Position numbers and translations under genes: made by a program. Under the pieces are notes generated by a model that saw only the letters and a program-made list of their open reading frames with translations, was not told the origin of the DNA and searched no databases. From Leclercia sp. S52 (lineage in GTDB: Bacteria; Pseudomonadota; Gammaproteobacteria; Enterobacterales; Enterobacteriaceae), in assembly GCF_039727615.1 (NCBI RefSeq), contig NZ_CP152474.1, forward strand, positions 1,302,001 through 1,366,000: DNA of 64,000 nt. Reading direction: 5' to 3'. Each line of letters starts with the position of its first letter. The stretch's first letter is position 1. Below are positions 1 to 10,611 of the stretch, in pieces.

Positions 1-38
1 AGGAGCAGACGAGGCAAACAGATGAAAAGCGTGAAGCA

Positions 39-63
39 GTGCGCAATCTGAGCGATTGCGCAC
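39..63 (-). terminator. Hairpin downstream of gltL
   Basis: A perfect 10-bp stem with a 5-base loop lies just past the gltL stop codon. No clean T tract follows it on the minus strand, so it is either an imperfect terminator or an mRNA 3'-end stabiliser for the gltIJKL transcript. Confidence 0.4.
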
Positions 64-71
64 CGGAGAGA

Positions 72-797
72 TTAATGCAGGATTTTGGCGAGGAAATCTT
101 TGGCGCGCTCGGATTGGGGGTTAGCAAAGAACTCTTCTTTGGCGGAGTCCTCCACGATTTTCCCTTCATCCATAAAGATCACGCGGTTCGCCACTTTACG
201 CGCAAAGCCCATTTCATGGGTCACCACCATCATGGTCATCCCTTCATGGGCCAGCTCGACCATCACGTCCAGCACCTCGTTGATCATCTCTGGATCGAGC
301 GCGGAGGTCGGTTCATCAAACAGCATGGCCACTGGATCCATACAGAGCGCACGGGCAATCGCCACACGCTGCTGCTGACCACCAGAAAGCTGCGCCGGGA
401 ACTTATCGGCATGGGCAGAAAGACCCACGCGCTCCAGCAGTTTAAGCCCTTTTTCACGCGCAGCCGTTTTGTCGCGCTTGAGGACCTTCACCTGGGCCAG
501 GGTCAGGTTCTCAATAATCGACAGATGCGGGAACAGTTCGAAATGCTGGAACACCATCCCGACGTTTGAACGCAGCTTCGCCAGGTTGGTTTTCTTGTCA
601 TTCACTTTGGTGCCGTTGACGATAATCTCGCCCTGCTGCACCGGCTCCAGGCCGTTCACGGTTTTGATCAGGGTGGATTTACCCGAGCCGGACGGCCCGC
701 AAACCACCACCACTTCGCCCTTTTTCACTTCCGTGGAGCAGTCGGTCAGCACCTGAAAGTGCCCATACCATTTAGAAACATTTTTCAGGGAAATCAT
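72..797 (-). CDS. gltL: Glutamate/aspartate ABC transporter ATP-binding protein GltL
   Basis: 241-aa ATPase of the polar amino acid ABC uptake family; it powers import of L-glutamate and L-aspartate by the GltJK membrane pair, fed by periplasmic GltI. Walker A GPSGSGKS is at residues 34-41. The ABC signature LSGGQQQR, Walker B with FDEP, and a switch histidine in VVTHEM follow in the usual order. Length matches the family. The start ATG overlaps the gltK stop by one base (TAATG), indicating translational coupling at the distal end of gltIJKL. Confidence 0.97.
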   Translation of the reverse strand: MISLKNVSKWYGHFQVLTDCSTEVKKGEVVVVCGPSGSGKSTLIKTVNGLEPVQQGEIIVNGTKVNDKKTNLAKLRSNVGMVFQHFELFPHLSIIENLTLAQVKVLKRDKTAAREKGLKLLERVGLSAHADKFPAQLSGGQQQRVAIARALCMDPVAMLFDEPTSALDPEMINEVLDVMVELAHEGMTMMVVTHEMGFARKVANRVIFMDEGKIVEDSAKEEFFANPQSERAKDFLAKILH

Positions 798-1471
798 TAC
801 ACTGTCCTTTTCTTCAGCCAGCTGACCAACAGCGACGCGCTTAAACTAATTGCAAAATAGACCGCACCTGCGAACAGGATCATCTCAACCTGAGTGCCAT
901 CGCGCTCACCGATGGTGGAGGCGGTGCGGAAGAAGTCTGCCAGGCTCAACACATAGACCAGCGAGGTATCCTGGAACAGCACAATACCCTGAGTCAGCAG
1001 CAGCGGAACCATGGCGCGGAACGCCTGCGGCAGAATGATGAGCTTCATTGACTGCCAGTGGGTCATGCCTAACGCCAGGGCGGCGCTGGACTGCCCGCGG
1101 GAGATACTCTGGATCCCGGCGCGGATAATTTCTGAGTAGTACGCCGCCTCAAACATCGAGAAGGCCACCATCGCTGAGATCAGGCGGATATCGGATTTAG
1201 GCGACAGGCCCAGCACATCCTGCAGCAATCCCGGCACGATGAGATAGAACCACAGCAACACCATCACCAGCGGGATAGAACGGAACACGTTGACGTAGGC
1301 GGTGGCAAACCAGGCGACAGGCTTAAAACTCGACAGGCGCATTACCGCCAGCAACGTGCCCCAGACAATCCCGATAATCACCGCCGTCAGGGTGATCTTC
1401 AGCGTGATGATCAGGCCATCAATCAGGTAGGGCATGGAAGGGACAATGGAACTCCAGTCAAACTCGTACAT
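797..1471 (-). CDS. gltK: Glutamate/aspartate ABC transporter permease GltK
   Basis: 224-aa inner-membrane permease of the HisMQ/GlnP type, with several hydrophobic segments and the EAA-type loop near [14 protein letters not shown] that docks to the ATPase. The ATG at 1471 is where the E. coli protein starts and would overlap the gltJ stop by one base. As read, however, an extra G upstream removes the gltJ stop, so the reading frame is open from gltJ straight through gltK and makes a 471-codon fusion (797-2212). I consider two separate genes more likely. Confidence 0.9.
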   Translation of the reverse strand: MYEFDWSSIVPSMPYLIDGLIITLKITLTAVIIGIVWGTLLAVMRLSSFKPVAWFATAYVNVFRSIPLVMVLLWFYLIVPGLLQDVLGLSPKSDIRLISAMVAFSMFEAAYYSEIIRAGIQSISRGQSSAALALGMTHWQSMKLIILPQAFRAMVPLLLTQGIVLFQDTSLVYVLSLADFFRTASTIGERDGTQVEMILFAGAVYFAISLSASLLVSWLKKRTV

Positions 1472-2212
1472 TATTTGCCCCCCCAGGTTGCCCGGCAGGC
1501 GAACTTTACGTTCGACCAGGTTCATCACCAGCATAATCACGGCATTAATCAGCACATACGCCAGGGTAATGGCGGTGAAGGATTCCCACGCGTGGGCGGA
1601 GTAATCCAGCAGCTTGCCCGCCTGCGCGGCCATATCGACCAGACCGATGGTGGAGGCGATGGCCGAGTTTTTCACCAGGTTCATCATCTCCGAGGTCATC
1701 GGCGGCACAATCACGCGATAGGCATTCGGCAGCAGCACATAGCGGTAGGCCTGCGGTAAGGTCAGACCCATCGCCAGGGCGGCGTTTTTCTGTCCACGGG
1801 GCAGGGACTGGATCGCTGCGCGCACCTGTTCGCATACGCGGGCTGCGGTGAACAGACCGAGACAGAGCATAGAGGAGACAAAGAACTGAACGTTAGGATC
1901 CAGTTCAGACTTGAACCACATGCCGATATCTTCCGGCAGCAGTTCCGGGATAACCAGATACCAGGTAAAGAACTGCACGATTAACGGAACGTTACGGAAC
2001 AGTTCGACGTAGCAGGTTCCCAGTGAGGAGAGAAAACGGTTAGGCACGGTACGTAAAATACCGAACAGCGAGCCGACGAGGAAGGCAATAATCCAGGCCG
2101 TGATCGACAGTGCGACCGTGACCTGAAAACCGCTCCACAGCCAGCCAAGATAGGTGGTGTTGCCGAACGGGGCTTGCTGCAGAAAAATGCCCCAGTTCCA
2201 GTCGATTGACAT
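1471..2212 (-). CDS. gltJ: Glutamate/aspartate ABC transporter permease GltJ (frameshift at last codons, fused in frame to gltK)
   Basis: Permease partner of GltK. The sequence from [10 protein letters not shown] to [11 protein letters not shown] is collinear with GltJ. The coding-strand run at 1478-1484 has seven Gs; with six, the gene ends Gly-Gly-Lys-stop after 246 aa, the normal length, and its TAA overlaps the gltK ATG. With seven, the last codons become Gly-Gly-Gln-Ile-Met and translation continues into GltK. The protein is otherwise intact, with the permease loop ([12 protein letters not shown]) present. The gene is separated from gltI by the SroC terminator, which probably lowers permease expression relative to the binding protein. 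Confidence 0.9.
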
Positions 2213-2220
2213 AATAAACT

Positions 2221-2385
2221 CCAGAAAAAAAAGGGTAGCAGCGCTACCCTCGAAGATTGGTGAGAAGCTTTAATGTTCGCGCTGAGTGGGGAACGACCAC
2301 TCAACGTTTAGTCTGTCCGCGCTTCCCGACAATCGAGAGGGCAGGAGGTCCCGCCCCTTAATGGTTCTAATTAGTTAAGTGCCTT
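2221..2385 (-). ncRNA. sroC: SroC sRNA (sponge of GcvB), from the gltI 3' region
   Basis: The gltI-gltJ spacer of about 158 bases ends in a strong intrinsic terminator (stem AGGGTAGC/GCTACCCT around 2231-2250, then eight Ts on the minus strand). In E. coli and Salmonella this same interval yields SroC, an Hfq-bound fragment processed from gltI mRNA that base-pairs with GcvB and relieves its repression. Position, size and terminator match; the exact 5' processing site cannot be seen, so the upstream boundary is approximate. Confidence 0.7.
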
Positions 2386-3279
2386 GTCATTCGGTTCTTT
2401 GAACAGCGCCTTCATGTCGTCAGACAGCTCAAAGTTCATGTTCAGATTTTTTGGTGGGATTGGGTTCTTGAACCACTTATCGAACCATTTCTCCGCGTCG
2501 CCGGAGGTCTGAACCTGAGCGATGGTGTCATCGACCAGTTTCTTAAATTCCGCGTCGTCTTTACGCATCATGCAGCCGTAGGCCTCTTTGGACTGCGCAG
2601 TGCCGACGATTTCCCAGTTGTCCGGTTTCTTCGCCTTCGCGCGCTCACCAGCCAGCAGGGCATCATCCATCATAAAGGCTACCGCGCGGCCGCTCTCCAG
2701 GGTACGGAAGGAGTCACCGTGGTCTTTGGCGCTGATGATGCGCATGTCCATTTTCTTCTCTTCGTTCAGCTTGTGCAGCAGCACTTCAGAGGTGGTACCG
2801 GAGGTCACGACTACCGCTTTGCCTTTCAGGTCGTCGAAGTCTTTAATCTCGCCGCCTTTTTTGGTCAGCAGACGGGTACCGACCACGAAGATGGTGTCGG
2901 AGAAGGCAGCCTGTTTCTGACGCTCAAGGTTGTTGGTGGTGGAACCACACTCAAAATCGAAGGTGCCGTTTTGCAGCAGCGGGATACGGTTTTGTGAAGT
3001 GATTGGGATCAGCTTCACTTCCAGATCCGGTTTGTTCAGTTTTTTCTTCACCGCGTCAACGATGGCGTTGGAGTAAGCCTGAGAGTAACCCACGACTTTT
3101 TGCGTGTTGTCGTAGTATGAGAACGGAACAGAGGATTCACGGTGGCCGACCACAATCACGCCGTTTTTAGCGATCTTTTCCAGGGTGCCACCCGCTGCCG
3201 GGGCAGCATCTTCGGCGTGCACGACGCCTGCAGACAATCCCATTACCAGCATTGCTGTGGCCAGTTTACGTAATTGCAT
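2371..3279 (-). CDS. gltI: Glutamate/aspartate periplasmic binding protein GltI
   Basis: 302-aa solute-binding protein of family 3. An N-terminal Sec signal peptide (MQLRKLATAM, then a hydrophobic stretch to VVHA-ED) directs it to the periplasm, where it captures glutamate or aspartate for GltJKL. The ATG at 3279 is chosen because AGGAG lies six bases upstream; a TTG two codons earlier overlaps the ribosome-binding site. The mature region contains the conserved TTNNLERQKQAAFSDTIFV block. First gene of gltI-(SroC)-gltJKL. Confidence 0.97.
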   Translation of the reverse strand: MQLRKLATAMLVMGLSAGVVHAEDAAPAAGGTLEKIAKNGVIVVGHRESSVPFSYYDNTQKVVGYSQAYSNAIVDAVKKKLNKPDLEVKLIPITSQNRIPLLQNGTFDFECGSTTNNLERQKQAAFSDTIFVVGTRLLTKKGGEIKDFDDLKGKAVVVTSGTTSEVLLHKLNEEKKMDMRIISAKDHGDSFRTLESGRAVAFMMDDALLAGERAKAKKPDNWEIVGTAQSKEAYGCMMRKDDAEFKKLVDDTIAQVQTSGDAEKWFDKWFKNPIPPKNLNMNFELSDDMKALFKEPNDKALN

Positions 3280-3593
3280 ATCCAACTCCTTTTTTATCAG
3301 CGTCAGGTGCGCATTGATATTCGGTGTGATGTTGTTATAGCTCGCGCGATACGAGTGCAGTGTTATACGTGTTTGTTAACATTTAGTTTGGCTTAATGTA
3401 AAGATTTTGCTGCGTTATTGTTTATTTTTGCGAAGCGCGCCGCACCATTCAGAGGCATAAATCTGCCGTTGCACCGTTTCGGTGCTACCGGTGAACAATG
3501 CTGGTGCGACCCGGTTGCACGTTAAGCCAAATCGCGTTTACATGAATAAACAAAGCAATAGACGTGCCAGAAATGGGAAGCGGAGGAGAAATT
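3280..3593. other. gltI upstream spacer
   Basis: AT-rich non-coding interval upstream of gltI. It carries the gltI leader and presumably its promoter; apart from the GcvB target I see no gene or RNA in it. Confidence 0.5.
3322..3337 (-). promoter_or_regulatory. C/A-rich GcvB target in gltI leader
   Basis: The minus strand reads AACAACATCACACC about 45-60 bases before the gltI start. In Salmonella and E. coli, gltI is repressed when the G/U-rich R1 region of GcvB pairs with a C/A-rich element at this place. The match to that class of site is visible here; pairing in this organism is inferred. Together with SroC it makes a loop in which gltI mRNA is both a target of GcvB and a source of its sponge. 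Confidence 0.6.
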
Positions 3594-3661
3594 GCCCGGC
3601 GGCGCGTTGCTTGCCGGGCCTACGTATGTAGGCCGGGTAAGGCGAAGCCGCCACCCGGCAA
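3594..3661. repeat. REP pair (BIME)
   Basis: Two inverted copies of the enterobacterial REP palindrome (GCCGGGCCTACG.../...GTAGGCCGGGTAAGGCGAAGCCGCCACCCGGC) lie between lnt and gltI. This is the most complete BIME of the window; REPs of the same family recur at 10.6, 24.0, 29.1, 49.9, 55.2 and 59.5 kb. Confidence 0.85.
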
Positions 3662-3674
3662 CAGAGGGGGAATG

Positions 3675-5213
3675 TTACTTACGACGCTGACGAAGGCTCA
3701 TCAGCACGGCGCCAAAGCCGAACAGCAGGGTCAGGATCCACAGCGGCCAGTTGCCGGTACGGGCGTAAGGCGTCAGCCCGCTGGTCGGGGTGACTTTTGC
3801 GGTCAGCACGTCGCGGGTGAACTGCGGCAGCATGGCCTGAATTTCGCCCTGCGGGCCAATCACGGCGGTGATGCCATTGTTAGTGCTGCGCAGCAGTGGA
3901 CGCGCCAGCTCCAGGGAGCGCATGCGCGCCATCTGGAAGTGCTGCCATGGGCCGATCGACTTACCGAACCAGGCATCGTTGGAGATGGTCAGCAGATAGT
4001 CGGTATTCGGGCGGAAATTATCCCGCACCTGCTCACCGAGGATGATCTCGTAGCAAATGGCGGCGGTCAGCAGGAAGCCGTGGGCGCTCAGCTGAGGCTG
4101 AACGTAGGAGCCCCGGCTAAAGGACGACATTGGCAAATCGAAGAACGGTGCCAGCGGACGCAGAATCGACTCCAGCGGCACAAACTCACCGAACGGCACC
4201 AGGTGATTTTTGTTGTAGCGGTTGGTCGACTCATAGCTGTACGGATTGTCTTTCCCGAGCATAATGATGGTGTTGTAAGTGTCGTAACGGTTCTGCTTGT
4301 TCAGACGCGCATCCACTATCCCGGTGATCAGGGTAGTGTCACGGGCACGGAGCAGGTCGTCCATCATGCCAAGAAAACGCTGCTGGTTAATCTCCAGATC
4401 GGGGATCGCCGACTCCGGCCAGATAATCAGCTGGGATTTACCCATCTCTTTCTGGGTGGCATCCAGATAAATTTTCAGGGTGTTGATCAGCTGACCTTCA
4501 TCCCATTTTAACGACTGAGGAATATTCCCCTGCACCATCGACACCTGGGTGGCGCGTTCCGGCTCAAGGGTAAACCACTGGATATAACGCAGCGGGAAAG
4601 GCAGGGCAAAGAGGATCAGCGCCGCCACCAGCGGACGCCAGTTACGCTGCACCAGCGCCAGCACCAGCAGGCCGCTCACTACCATCAGCAGGAAGTTGAT
4701 CGCCTCGACGCCCATCACCGGCGCCAGTCCTTTCAGCGGGCCGTCGATCTGGCTGTAGCCAAACTGCAGCCAGGGGAAGCCGGTCAGCACCCAGCCGCGC
4801 AGGAATTCGCTGCACTGCCAGACCACCGGAGCGGCAATCGCCACCCGCAGCCAGCTGGTTTTCGGCCACAGGCGCGACAAAATACCGGCAAACAGACCGG
4901 TATAGAGCGAGAGGTAGGCCGCCAGCAGCACCACGAGGAAGACATTTACCGGACCCGGCATGCCGCCAAACTGCGCGATACTGACGTAAACCCAGTTAAT
5001 ACCGGAACCAAACAGGCCCAGCCCCCAGAAATAGCCAATTGCCGCCGCCTGAACAGGGCGTCGGTTAAGCGTCAGCCCCTGCAGTCCCATCAGGGAGAGG
5101 AGGGCCGCAGGCCAGAAGTCATAAGGGGAAAAAGCCAGCGTACCGCTGGCTCCGAGGATCAGCGCCAGCAGCAGACGTATGCGCTGGCGTTCAAGCAGTG
5201 GGGCAAATGCCAT
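3675..5213 (-). CDS. lnt: Apolipoprotein N-acyltransferase Lnt
   Basis: 512-aa inner-membrane enzyme that adds the third acyl chain to the N-terminal cysteine of lipoproteins before Lol-dependent export. The N-terminal half is a bundle of hydrophobic helices. The C-terminal half is a periplasmic nitrilase-like domain with the Glu in [10 protein letters not shown], the Lys in [10 protein letters not shown] and the nucleophilic Cys in AAICYEII. Length equals the E. coli protein. The gene starts five bases after the corC stop, as the last gene of the miaB-ybeZ-ybeY-corC-lnt run. Confidence 0.97.
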   Translation of the reverse strand: MAFAPLLERQRIRLLLALILGASGTLAFSPYDFWPAALLSLMGLQGLTLNRRPVQAAAIGYFWGLGLFGSGINWVYVSIAQFGGMPGPVNVFLVVLLAAYLSLYTGLFAGILSRLWPKTSWLRVAIAAPVVWQCSEFLRGWVLTGFPWLQFGYSQIDGPLKGLAPVMGVEAINFLLMVVSGLLVLALVQRNWRPLVAALILFALPFPLRYIQWFTLEPERATQVSMVQGNIPQSLKWDEGQLINTLKIYLDATQKEMGKSQLIIWPESAIPDLEINQQRFLGMMDDLLRARDTTLITGIVDARLNKQNRYDTYNTIIMLGKDNPYSYESTNRYNKNHLVPFGEFVPLESILRPLAPFFDLPMSSFSRGSYVQPQLSAHGFLLTAAICYEIILGEQVRDNFRPNTDYLLTISNDAWFGKSIGPWQHFQMARMRSLELARPLLRSTNNGITAVIGPQGEIQAMLPQFTRDVLTAKVTPTSGLTPYARTGNWPLWILTLLFGFGAVLMSLRQRRK

Positions 5214-5218
5214 TTAAA

Positions 5219-6097
5219 TCAATCATCCAGTGTGGGTTGCGGAGCGTCGTCCGGCATTCTTACATGAACCTGAATAATACGTCGACTGTCGGCCATTGCG
5301 ACCTTGAACTGGTAACCGTCTATTTCTACGGTCTCACCGCGTGCCGGAAGATGTCCAAAGGCCTGCATCACCAGCCCGCCGATGGTATCCACCTCTTCAT
5401 CGCTGAAGTGGGTGCCAAAGGTGTCATTGAAATCTTCGATTGGCGCCAGCGCACGCACGGTCCAGGTGTGGCGGCTCAGCTGACGGAAGTCGATATCCTC
5501 TTCTTCGTCATACTCATCTTCGATTTCACCCACGATCAGTTCAAGAATATCTTCGATGGTCACCAGGCCAGAAACACCGCCAAATTCATCGATAACAATC
5601 GCCATGTGATAGCGTTGAGAGCGAAACTCTTTCAGCATGCGGTCTACCCGCTTGCTTTCCGGAACAACCACCGCCGGACGTAACACTTTTTCCATGCTGA
5701 AGGCTTCAGACTCGCTGCGCATAAACGGCAGCAGATCTTTGGCCATCAGAATCCCCTCGATATGATCTTTGTCTTCGCTGATGACCGGGAAACGCGAGTG
5801 GGCAGACTCGATGATGACGTCGAGGCACTCTTCCAGGGTCTGGTTACGTTTCAGGGTAATCATCTGCGAGCGGGGGATCATGATATCGCGAACGCGTTGG
5901 TCTGCGATGTCCATTACCCCTTCGAGCATTTCGCGCGTATCTTCGTCGATAAGATCGTTCTGCCCGGAGTCACGGATCAGCTCCAGAAGTTCGTCACGGT
6001 TTTTAGGTTCACCGTGGAACAGCTGGCTCAGGAGGAGGGAGAAAAATCCCTTTTTGCTGGTTGGAGTGTCGCTACTGTGTGAATTGTCGTCGCTCAT
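5219..6097 (-). CDS. corC: CorC/YbeX, CBS-domain protein of magnesium/cobalt homeostasis
   Basis: 292-aa protein with an acidic, charged N-terminus, a tandem CBS pair (about residues 65-190, including [11 protein letters not shown] and [16 protein letters not shown]) and the C-terminal CorC_HlyC transporter-associated domain. It has no membrane segments. The family is linked to Mg2+/Co2+ resistance, and YbeX also to ribosome metabolism together with YbeY/YbeZ. It sits between ybeY (about 100-base gap) and lnt (5-base gap). Confidence 0.95.
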   Translation of the reverse strand: MSDDNSHSSDTPTSKKGFFSLLLSQLFHGEPKNRDELLELIRDSGQNDLIDEDTREMLEGVMDIADQRVRDIMIPRSQMITLKRNQTLEECLDVIIESAHSRFPVISEDKDHIEGILMAKDLLPFMRSESEAFSMEKVLRPAVVVPESKRVDRMLKEFRSQRYHMAIVIDEFGGVSGLVTIEDILELIVGEIEDEYDEEEDIDFRQLSRHTWTVRALAPIEDFNDTFGTHFSDEEVDTIGGLVMQAFGHLPARGETVEIDGYQFKVAMADSRRIIQVHVRMPDDAPQPTLDD

Positions 6098-6200
6098 GGC
6101 GTTTGTTAAGGGTTCTCATGTTGATTTAAAACTGCCGTCGCGGACCTGGGTCTGACACAACGGCACATTATGTCAGTCCGGCGCAAAAGCGCCGAACAGA

Positions 6201-6668
6201 CTACTCTTTCTCGGCAATGTACGGATCCTCATAGCCCAGAGCAAGCATTATCTCTGTCTCGAGGGACTCCATCTCTTCCGCTTCATCATCTTCAATATGA
6301 TCGTAACCCAGCAGATGCAGGCTTCCGTGCACCACCATGTGCGCCCAGTGGGCCTCGAGCGGTTTCTGCTGCTCCTTCGCTTCCTGCTCAACCACCTGCC
6401 GACAGATGATCAAATCACCCAGCAGCGGCAGTTCGATGCCCGGCGGCGCTTCAAACGGGAAAGAGAGCACGTTGGTCGGCTTATCTTTCCCGCGATAGGT
6501 CAGGTTCAGGTCGTGGCTTTCTGCTTCATCCACCAGGCGAATCGTGACTTCTGACTCTTCCTGAAACTGCGGGATGACGGCATTCAGCCACGCCTGGAAC
6601 TGGCTCTCTTCCGGCAAACCGGAATTGTCTTCACAGGCCAGCTGTAAATCGAGGATCACCTGACTCAT
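6201..6668 (-). CDS. ybeY: Endoribonuclease YbeY (rRNA maturation factor)
   Basis: 155-aa metalloprotein of the UPF0054 family involved in 16S rRNA 3'-end maturation and 70S quality control. The zinc-binding signature [11 protein letters not shown] supplies His114, His118 and His124, matching E. coli numbering. The start ATG overlaps the ybeZ stop by four bases (ATGA), so the two are translationally coupled. Confidence 0.97.
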   Translation of the reverse strand: MSQVILDLQLACEDNSGLPEESQFQAWLNAVIPQFQEESEVTIRLVDEAESHDLNLTYRGKDKPTNVLSFPFEAPPGIELPLLGDLIICRQVVEQEAKEQQKPLEAHWAHMVVHGSLHLLGYDHIEDDEAEEMESLETEIMLALGYEDPYIAEKE

Positions 6669-7711
6669 TTCTGCTCTTGCTCCTGGGCTTCGCGTTTGCG
6701 TTCCGCGGCCTGTTCTGCTTTACGTTTTTGATCTGCTGCTTCCCACGCTTCATACGCCGTGACGATGCGGGCTACCACCGGGTGGCGCACCACGTCTTCG
6801 CTGTGGAAGAAGTTAAAGCTGATTTCGTCCACTTCGGACAGGACTTCAATGGCGTGACGCAGACCCGATTTGGTACTGCGCGGCAGGTCGACCTGGGTGA
6901 TATCCCCGGTGATCACCGCTTTGGAGTTAAAGCCAATACGGGTCAGGAACATCTTCATCTGTTCGATGGTGGTGTTCTGGCTCTCATCGAGGATGATGAA
7001 CGCATCGTTCAGGGTACGGCCGCGCATATAGGCCAGCGGAGCCACTTCAATGACGTTACGTTCAATCAGTTTTTCGACCTTCTCAAAGCCGAGCATCTCA
7101 AACAGCGCATCGTACAGCGGGCGCAGATAAGGATCGACCTTCTGGCTCAGGTCGCCAGGCAGGAAGCCCAGCTTCTCGCCCGCTTCAACGGCCGGACGGG
7201 TGAGCAGAATACGGCGGATCTCCTGGCGCTCCAGGGCATCCACGGCAGCCGCCACCGCAAGGTAGGTTTTACCCGTACCCGCCGGGCCAACGCCGAAGGT
7301 GATGTCATGATCGAGAATATTGGCGATGTACTGCGCCTGGTTTGGCGTGCGCGGCTTAATAACGCCACGTTTGGTCTGGATATGGATCGCTTTGCCGAAG
7401 TCCGGCACGCTCTCCGCGCTCTGCTCCAGCACCCGCGTTTCTTTGATCGCCAGATGGATCTGTTCCGGCTCAATATCCTGAGTTTCACCGCGCATCGGGG
7501 CGGTATCAACGTACAGGCTACGGAGGATATCCGCAGCGGCATTGACGCAAATGGCGCGTCCGGTGAGTTTGAACTGGTTATCGCGACGATTAATCTCGAT
7601 ACCCAGACGTCGCTCCAGATGTTTGATGTTGTCATCAAACGGCCCGCACAGGCTCAGCAGGCGAGCGTTGTCTGCTGGCTCAAGGGTAATTTCACGTGTT
7701 TCTATATTCAA
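6665..7711 (-). CDS. ybeZ: PhoH-like ATPase YbeZ
   Basis: 348-aa PhoH-family P-loop ATPase that works with YbeY in RNA metabolism. Walker A GPAGTGKT is at residues 142-149, Walker B is in [11 protein letters not shown], and the C-terminal tail is rich in Lys/Glu/Gln. I place the start at the TTG at 7711 ((M)NIETREITL), which aligns with the E. coli N-terminus and has AGGAACGG just upstream. The frame is open further upstream, but that part resembles nothing and lacks a ribosome-binding site. Confidence 0.94.
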   Translation of the reverse strand: MNIETREITLEPADNARLLSLCGPFDDNIKHLERRLGIEINRRDNQFKLTGRAICVNAAADILRSLYVDTAPMRGETQDIEPEQIHLAIKETRVLEQSAESVPDFGKAIHIQTKRGVIKPRTPNQAQYIANILDHDITFGVGPAGTGKTYLAVAAAVDALERQEIRRILLTRPAVEAGEKLGFLPGDLSQKVDPYLRPLYDALFEMLGFEKVEKLIERNVIEVAPLAYMRGRTLNDAFIILDESQNTTIEQMKMFLTRIGFNSKAVITGDITQVDLPRSTKSGLRHAIEVLSEVDEISFNFFHSEDVVRHPVVARIVTAYEAWEAADQKRKAEQAAERKREAQEQEQK

Positions 7712-7862
7712 ACCGTTCCTCTTAATGTCTCGGGTGTCATAAGGCAGTGGGTCTGTCTTAAGAAAGTATTCACGCCACAGAATAAAGGCGCAAGCATTGC
7801 GAAGGATATGGGGGAGAGAAGAGGGGAAAACAAGGCCTGCCGGAAATGGCAGGCCAGAGGCG

Positions 7863-9293
7863 TTATGGCTGATAAACGCCGACGCCCAGATCGCTTTCTT
7901 TACGGGTACGGGCAATCACCGACTCCGGTGATTCGGCGACGCGCAGACCCATTTCATCTTCGGTGCGCACCAGTTTTCCACGCAGAGAGTTGGTCAGTAC
8001 CTCGAGGATCTCGATATCGACGAACTTGCCCACCAGATCCGGCGTGCCTTCGAAGTTCACCACGCGGTTGTTCTCCGTACGGCCAGAGAGCTGCATGATG
8101 CTCTTACGTGAAGTGCCTTCTACCAGCACGCGTTGCACGGTGCCGAGCATCCGACGGCTCCAGGCGTTAGCCTGCTGGTTGATGCGATCCTGAAGGATAT
8201 ACAGACGCTGCTTTTTCACCTCATCCGGCACGTCATCAACCATATCGGCGGCTGGCGTACCCGGGCGGGCAGAGAAGATGAAGCTGTAGCTCACGTCGAA
8301 GTTCACATCACCAATAACCTTCATGGTGCGCTCAAAATCGTCGTCCGTTTCACCCGGGAAGCCGACGATAAAGTCAGAGCTGATCTGAATATCCGGGCGC
8401 GCTTCACGCAGCTTGCGGATGATCGCTTTATATTCCAGCGCGGTGTGGGTGCGGCCCATCAGGTTCAGCACGCGGTCAGAACCACACTGGATCGGCAGGT
8501 GCAGGAAACTCACCAGCTCCGGCGTATCGCGATAGACATCGATGATGTCATCGGTGAATTCAATCGGGTGGCTGGTGGTGAAGCGAATGCGGTCGATGCC
8601 GTCGATGGCCGCCACCAGACGCAGCAGTTCGGCAAAGGAGCCGGTGCTGCCGTCATAGTTCTCGCCACGCCAGGCGTTCACGTTCTGCCCGAGTAGGTTC
8701 ACTTCACGTACGCCCTGCGCTGCCAGTTGAGCAATTTCAAAGAGAATATCGTCGCAAGGGCGGCTGACTTCCTCACCGCGGGTATAAGGCACCACGCAGT
8801 AGGTACAGTATTTGTTGCAGCCTTCCATAATCGAGACGAAGGCGGTCGGACCATCCGCACGCGGTTCCGGCAGACGGTCAAATTTTTCGATTTCCGGGAA
8901 GCTGACGTCGATGATCGCCTTGCGCTGACCGGTGCCGCGCACGGCGTTGATCATCTCCGGCAGACGATGCAGGGTTTGCGGGCCAAAAATAATATCGACG
9001 TAGTGGGCGCGCTGACGGATCAGTTTGCCTTCCTGCGAGGCGACACAACCGCCGACGCCAATGATCACCTCCGGTCTTTTTTGTTTGATCAGCTTCCAGC
9101 GACCTAACTGGTGAAAGACTTTCTCCTGCGCCTTTTCACGGATCGAGCAGGTGTTCAGCAGCAACACGTCTGCCTCTTCCGCCACGTCGGTGAGTTGATA
9201 CCCATGGGTGGCATCCAGCAGATCGGCCATCTTGGATGAATCGTATTCGTTCATCTGACAGCCCCAGGTTTTAATATGGAGTTTTTTTGTCAT
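7863..9293 (-). CDS. miaB: tRNA-2-methylthio-N6-dimethylallyladenosine synthase MiaB
   Basis: 476-aa radical-SAM methylthiotransferase that converts i6A37 to ms2i6A37 in tRNAs reading UNN codons. The N-terminal UPF0004 domain carries Cys12, Cys49 and Cys83 for the auxiliary 4Fe-4S cluster. The radical-SAM motif CNKYCTYC gives Cys159, Cys163 and Cys166, and a C-terminal TRAM domain follows. The ATG at 9293 ([12 protein letters not shown]) matches the family; the frame stays open for another 118 codons upstream without homology. First gene of the operon, divergent from ubiF. Confidence 0.97.
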   Translation of the reverse strand: MTKKLHIKTWGCQMNEYDSSKMADLLDATHGYQLTDVAEEADVLLLNTCSIREKAQEKVFHQLGRWKLIKQKRPEVIIGVGGCVASQEGKLIRQRAHYVDIIFGPQTLHRLPEMINAVRGTGQRKAIIDVSFPEIEKFDRLPEPRADGPTAFVSIMEGCNKYCTYCVVPYTRGEEVSRPCDDILFEIAQLAAQGVREVNLLGQNVNAWRGENYDGSTGSFAELLRLVAAIDGIDRIRFTTSHPIEFTDDIIDVYRDTPELVSFLHLPIQCGSDRVLNLMGRTHTALEYKAIIRKLREARPDIQISSDFIVGFPGETDDDFERTMKVIGDVNFDVSYSFIFSARPGTPAADMVDDVPDEVKKQRLYILQDRINQQANAWSRRMLGTVQRVLVEGTSRKSIMQLSGRTENNRVVNFEGTPDLVGKFVDIEILEVLTNSLRGKLVRTEDEMGLRVAESPESVIARTRKESDLGVGVYQP

Positions 9294-9422
9294 CGACTTG
9301 CTCGTGCTCAGGATTGCAGGGCGCGTATTGTAATGCTTTGGTGCGGTTGTGACCAGTATGAAGGTTCCCGGACTCAAGGCGAAAAAATCCGGTAAACTTA
9401 AGGGATTCTCAAATAAGGACAA

Positions 9423-10605
9423 ATGACCATGACTATCCAACAAACCGGGATCGCCGTTGTCGGCGGCGGTATGGTCGGCGGGGCGCTGGCGCTGGGGCTG
9501 GCGCAACAGGGTTTCGACGTAACGGTGATCGAACAGGCGCCGCCGCCAGCCTTTGACGCTTCTCAGCAGCCGGATGTCCGCATCTCCGCCATCAGCGCCG
9601 CGTCGGTCGATCTGCTGCGCGGACTGGGGGGTCTGGGACGCCATCATGGCGATGCGCGCGCACCCTTATCGCCGCCTGGAGACCTGGGAGTGGGAAAATG
9701 CGCATGTGGTGTTTGATGCCGCAGAGCTCAAACTCCCGCTGCTGGGGTATATGGTTGAAAATACGGTTCTGCAGCAGGCGCTCTGGCAGGCGCTGGAGGC
9801 GCATCCGCAGGTTACGCTGCGCGTCCCCGCGTCGGTGAAGCATCTGCACCGCCACAACGATCAGCATCTTATTGAGCTGGATAACGGCGAGCAGCTGGCG
9901 GTGAAACTGCTGGTGGGTGCCGACGGGGCGAATTCCCGGGTGCGGGAGCTTGCCGGGATCGGCATTCACGCCTGGCAATATCAACAATCCTGCATGCTGA
10001 TCACCGTCGACTGCGAGAACGATCCGGGCGACAGCACCTGGCAGCACTTTACCCCGAACGGCCCGCACGCCTTTTTACCGCTGTTCGATCGCTGGGCTTC
10101 CCTGGTGTGGTATGACACTCCGGCACGTATTCGCCAGCTGCAGGGGCTGTCGATGGAACAGCTGCAGCGCGAAATCGCCCACCATTTCCCGACACGGCTG
10201 GGTAAGGTCACGCCCGTCGCCGCGGGTGCTTTCCCGCTGACGCGCCGTCATGCCCTGCATTATGCGCAGGAGGGGCTGGCTTTGGTCGGCGATGCGGCAC
10301 ACACCATTCATCCGCTGGCGGGGCAGGGCGTAAACCTTGGCTATCGCGACGTCGACGCGTTGATAGAGGTCCTCAGCAACGCCCGCAACCACGGCGAAGC
10401 CTGGGCCAGCCACCAGGTGCTTAAGCGTTATCAGACCCGACGGATGGCGGACAACTTCATCATGCAGTCCGGGATGGATCTGTTTTATGCCGGGTTCAGC
10501 AACGATCTGGGGCCGCTGCGCGTTCTGCGTAACGTGGGATTGATGGCGGCACAGCGCGCAGGCGGGCTAAAACGTCAGGCGCTGAAGTACGCCTTAGGTC
10601 TTTAA
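9423..10605 (+). pseudogene. ubiF: UbiF, 2-octaprenyl-3-methyl-6-methoxy-1,4-benzoquinol hydroxylase (one +1 frameshift)
   Basis: FAD-dependent monooxygenase for the C6 hydroxylation in aerobic ubiquinone synthesis. The N-terminal Rossmann motif [15 protein letters not shown] is at about residues 14-28; GADGANSRVREL and GDAAHTIHPLAGQGVNLGYRD mark the FAD/NAD-binding family. After VDLLRGLG the frame breaks in a six-G run at 9626-9631. With five Gs it continues as Val-Trp-Asp-Ala-Ile and gives 393 aa, the normal size (E. coli 391). As written, translation ends at 9716 after 97 codons. An ATG at 9429 is an alternative start. Loss of UbiF would cripple aerobic respiration, so a sequencing error is likely. 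Confidence 0.88.
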
Positions 10606-10611
10606 AACTGT

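Noticed and set aside
6677..8098. 473-codon open frame antisense to ybeZ and miaB
   Set aside because: It mirrors two well-supported genes, has no ribosome-binding site and its product resembles nothing; long antisense frames are expected at this GC content and codon bias.
9294..9647. N-terminal extension of miaB by 118 codons
   Set aside because: It would overlap ubiF and the ubiF promoter, lacks homology, and MiaB starts at [12 protein letters not shown] in all relatives I know.
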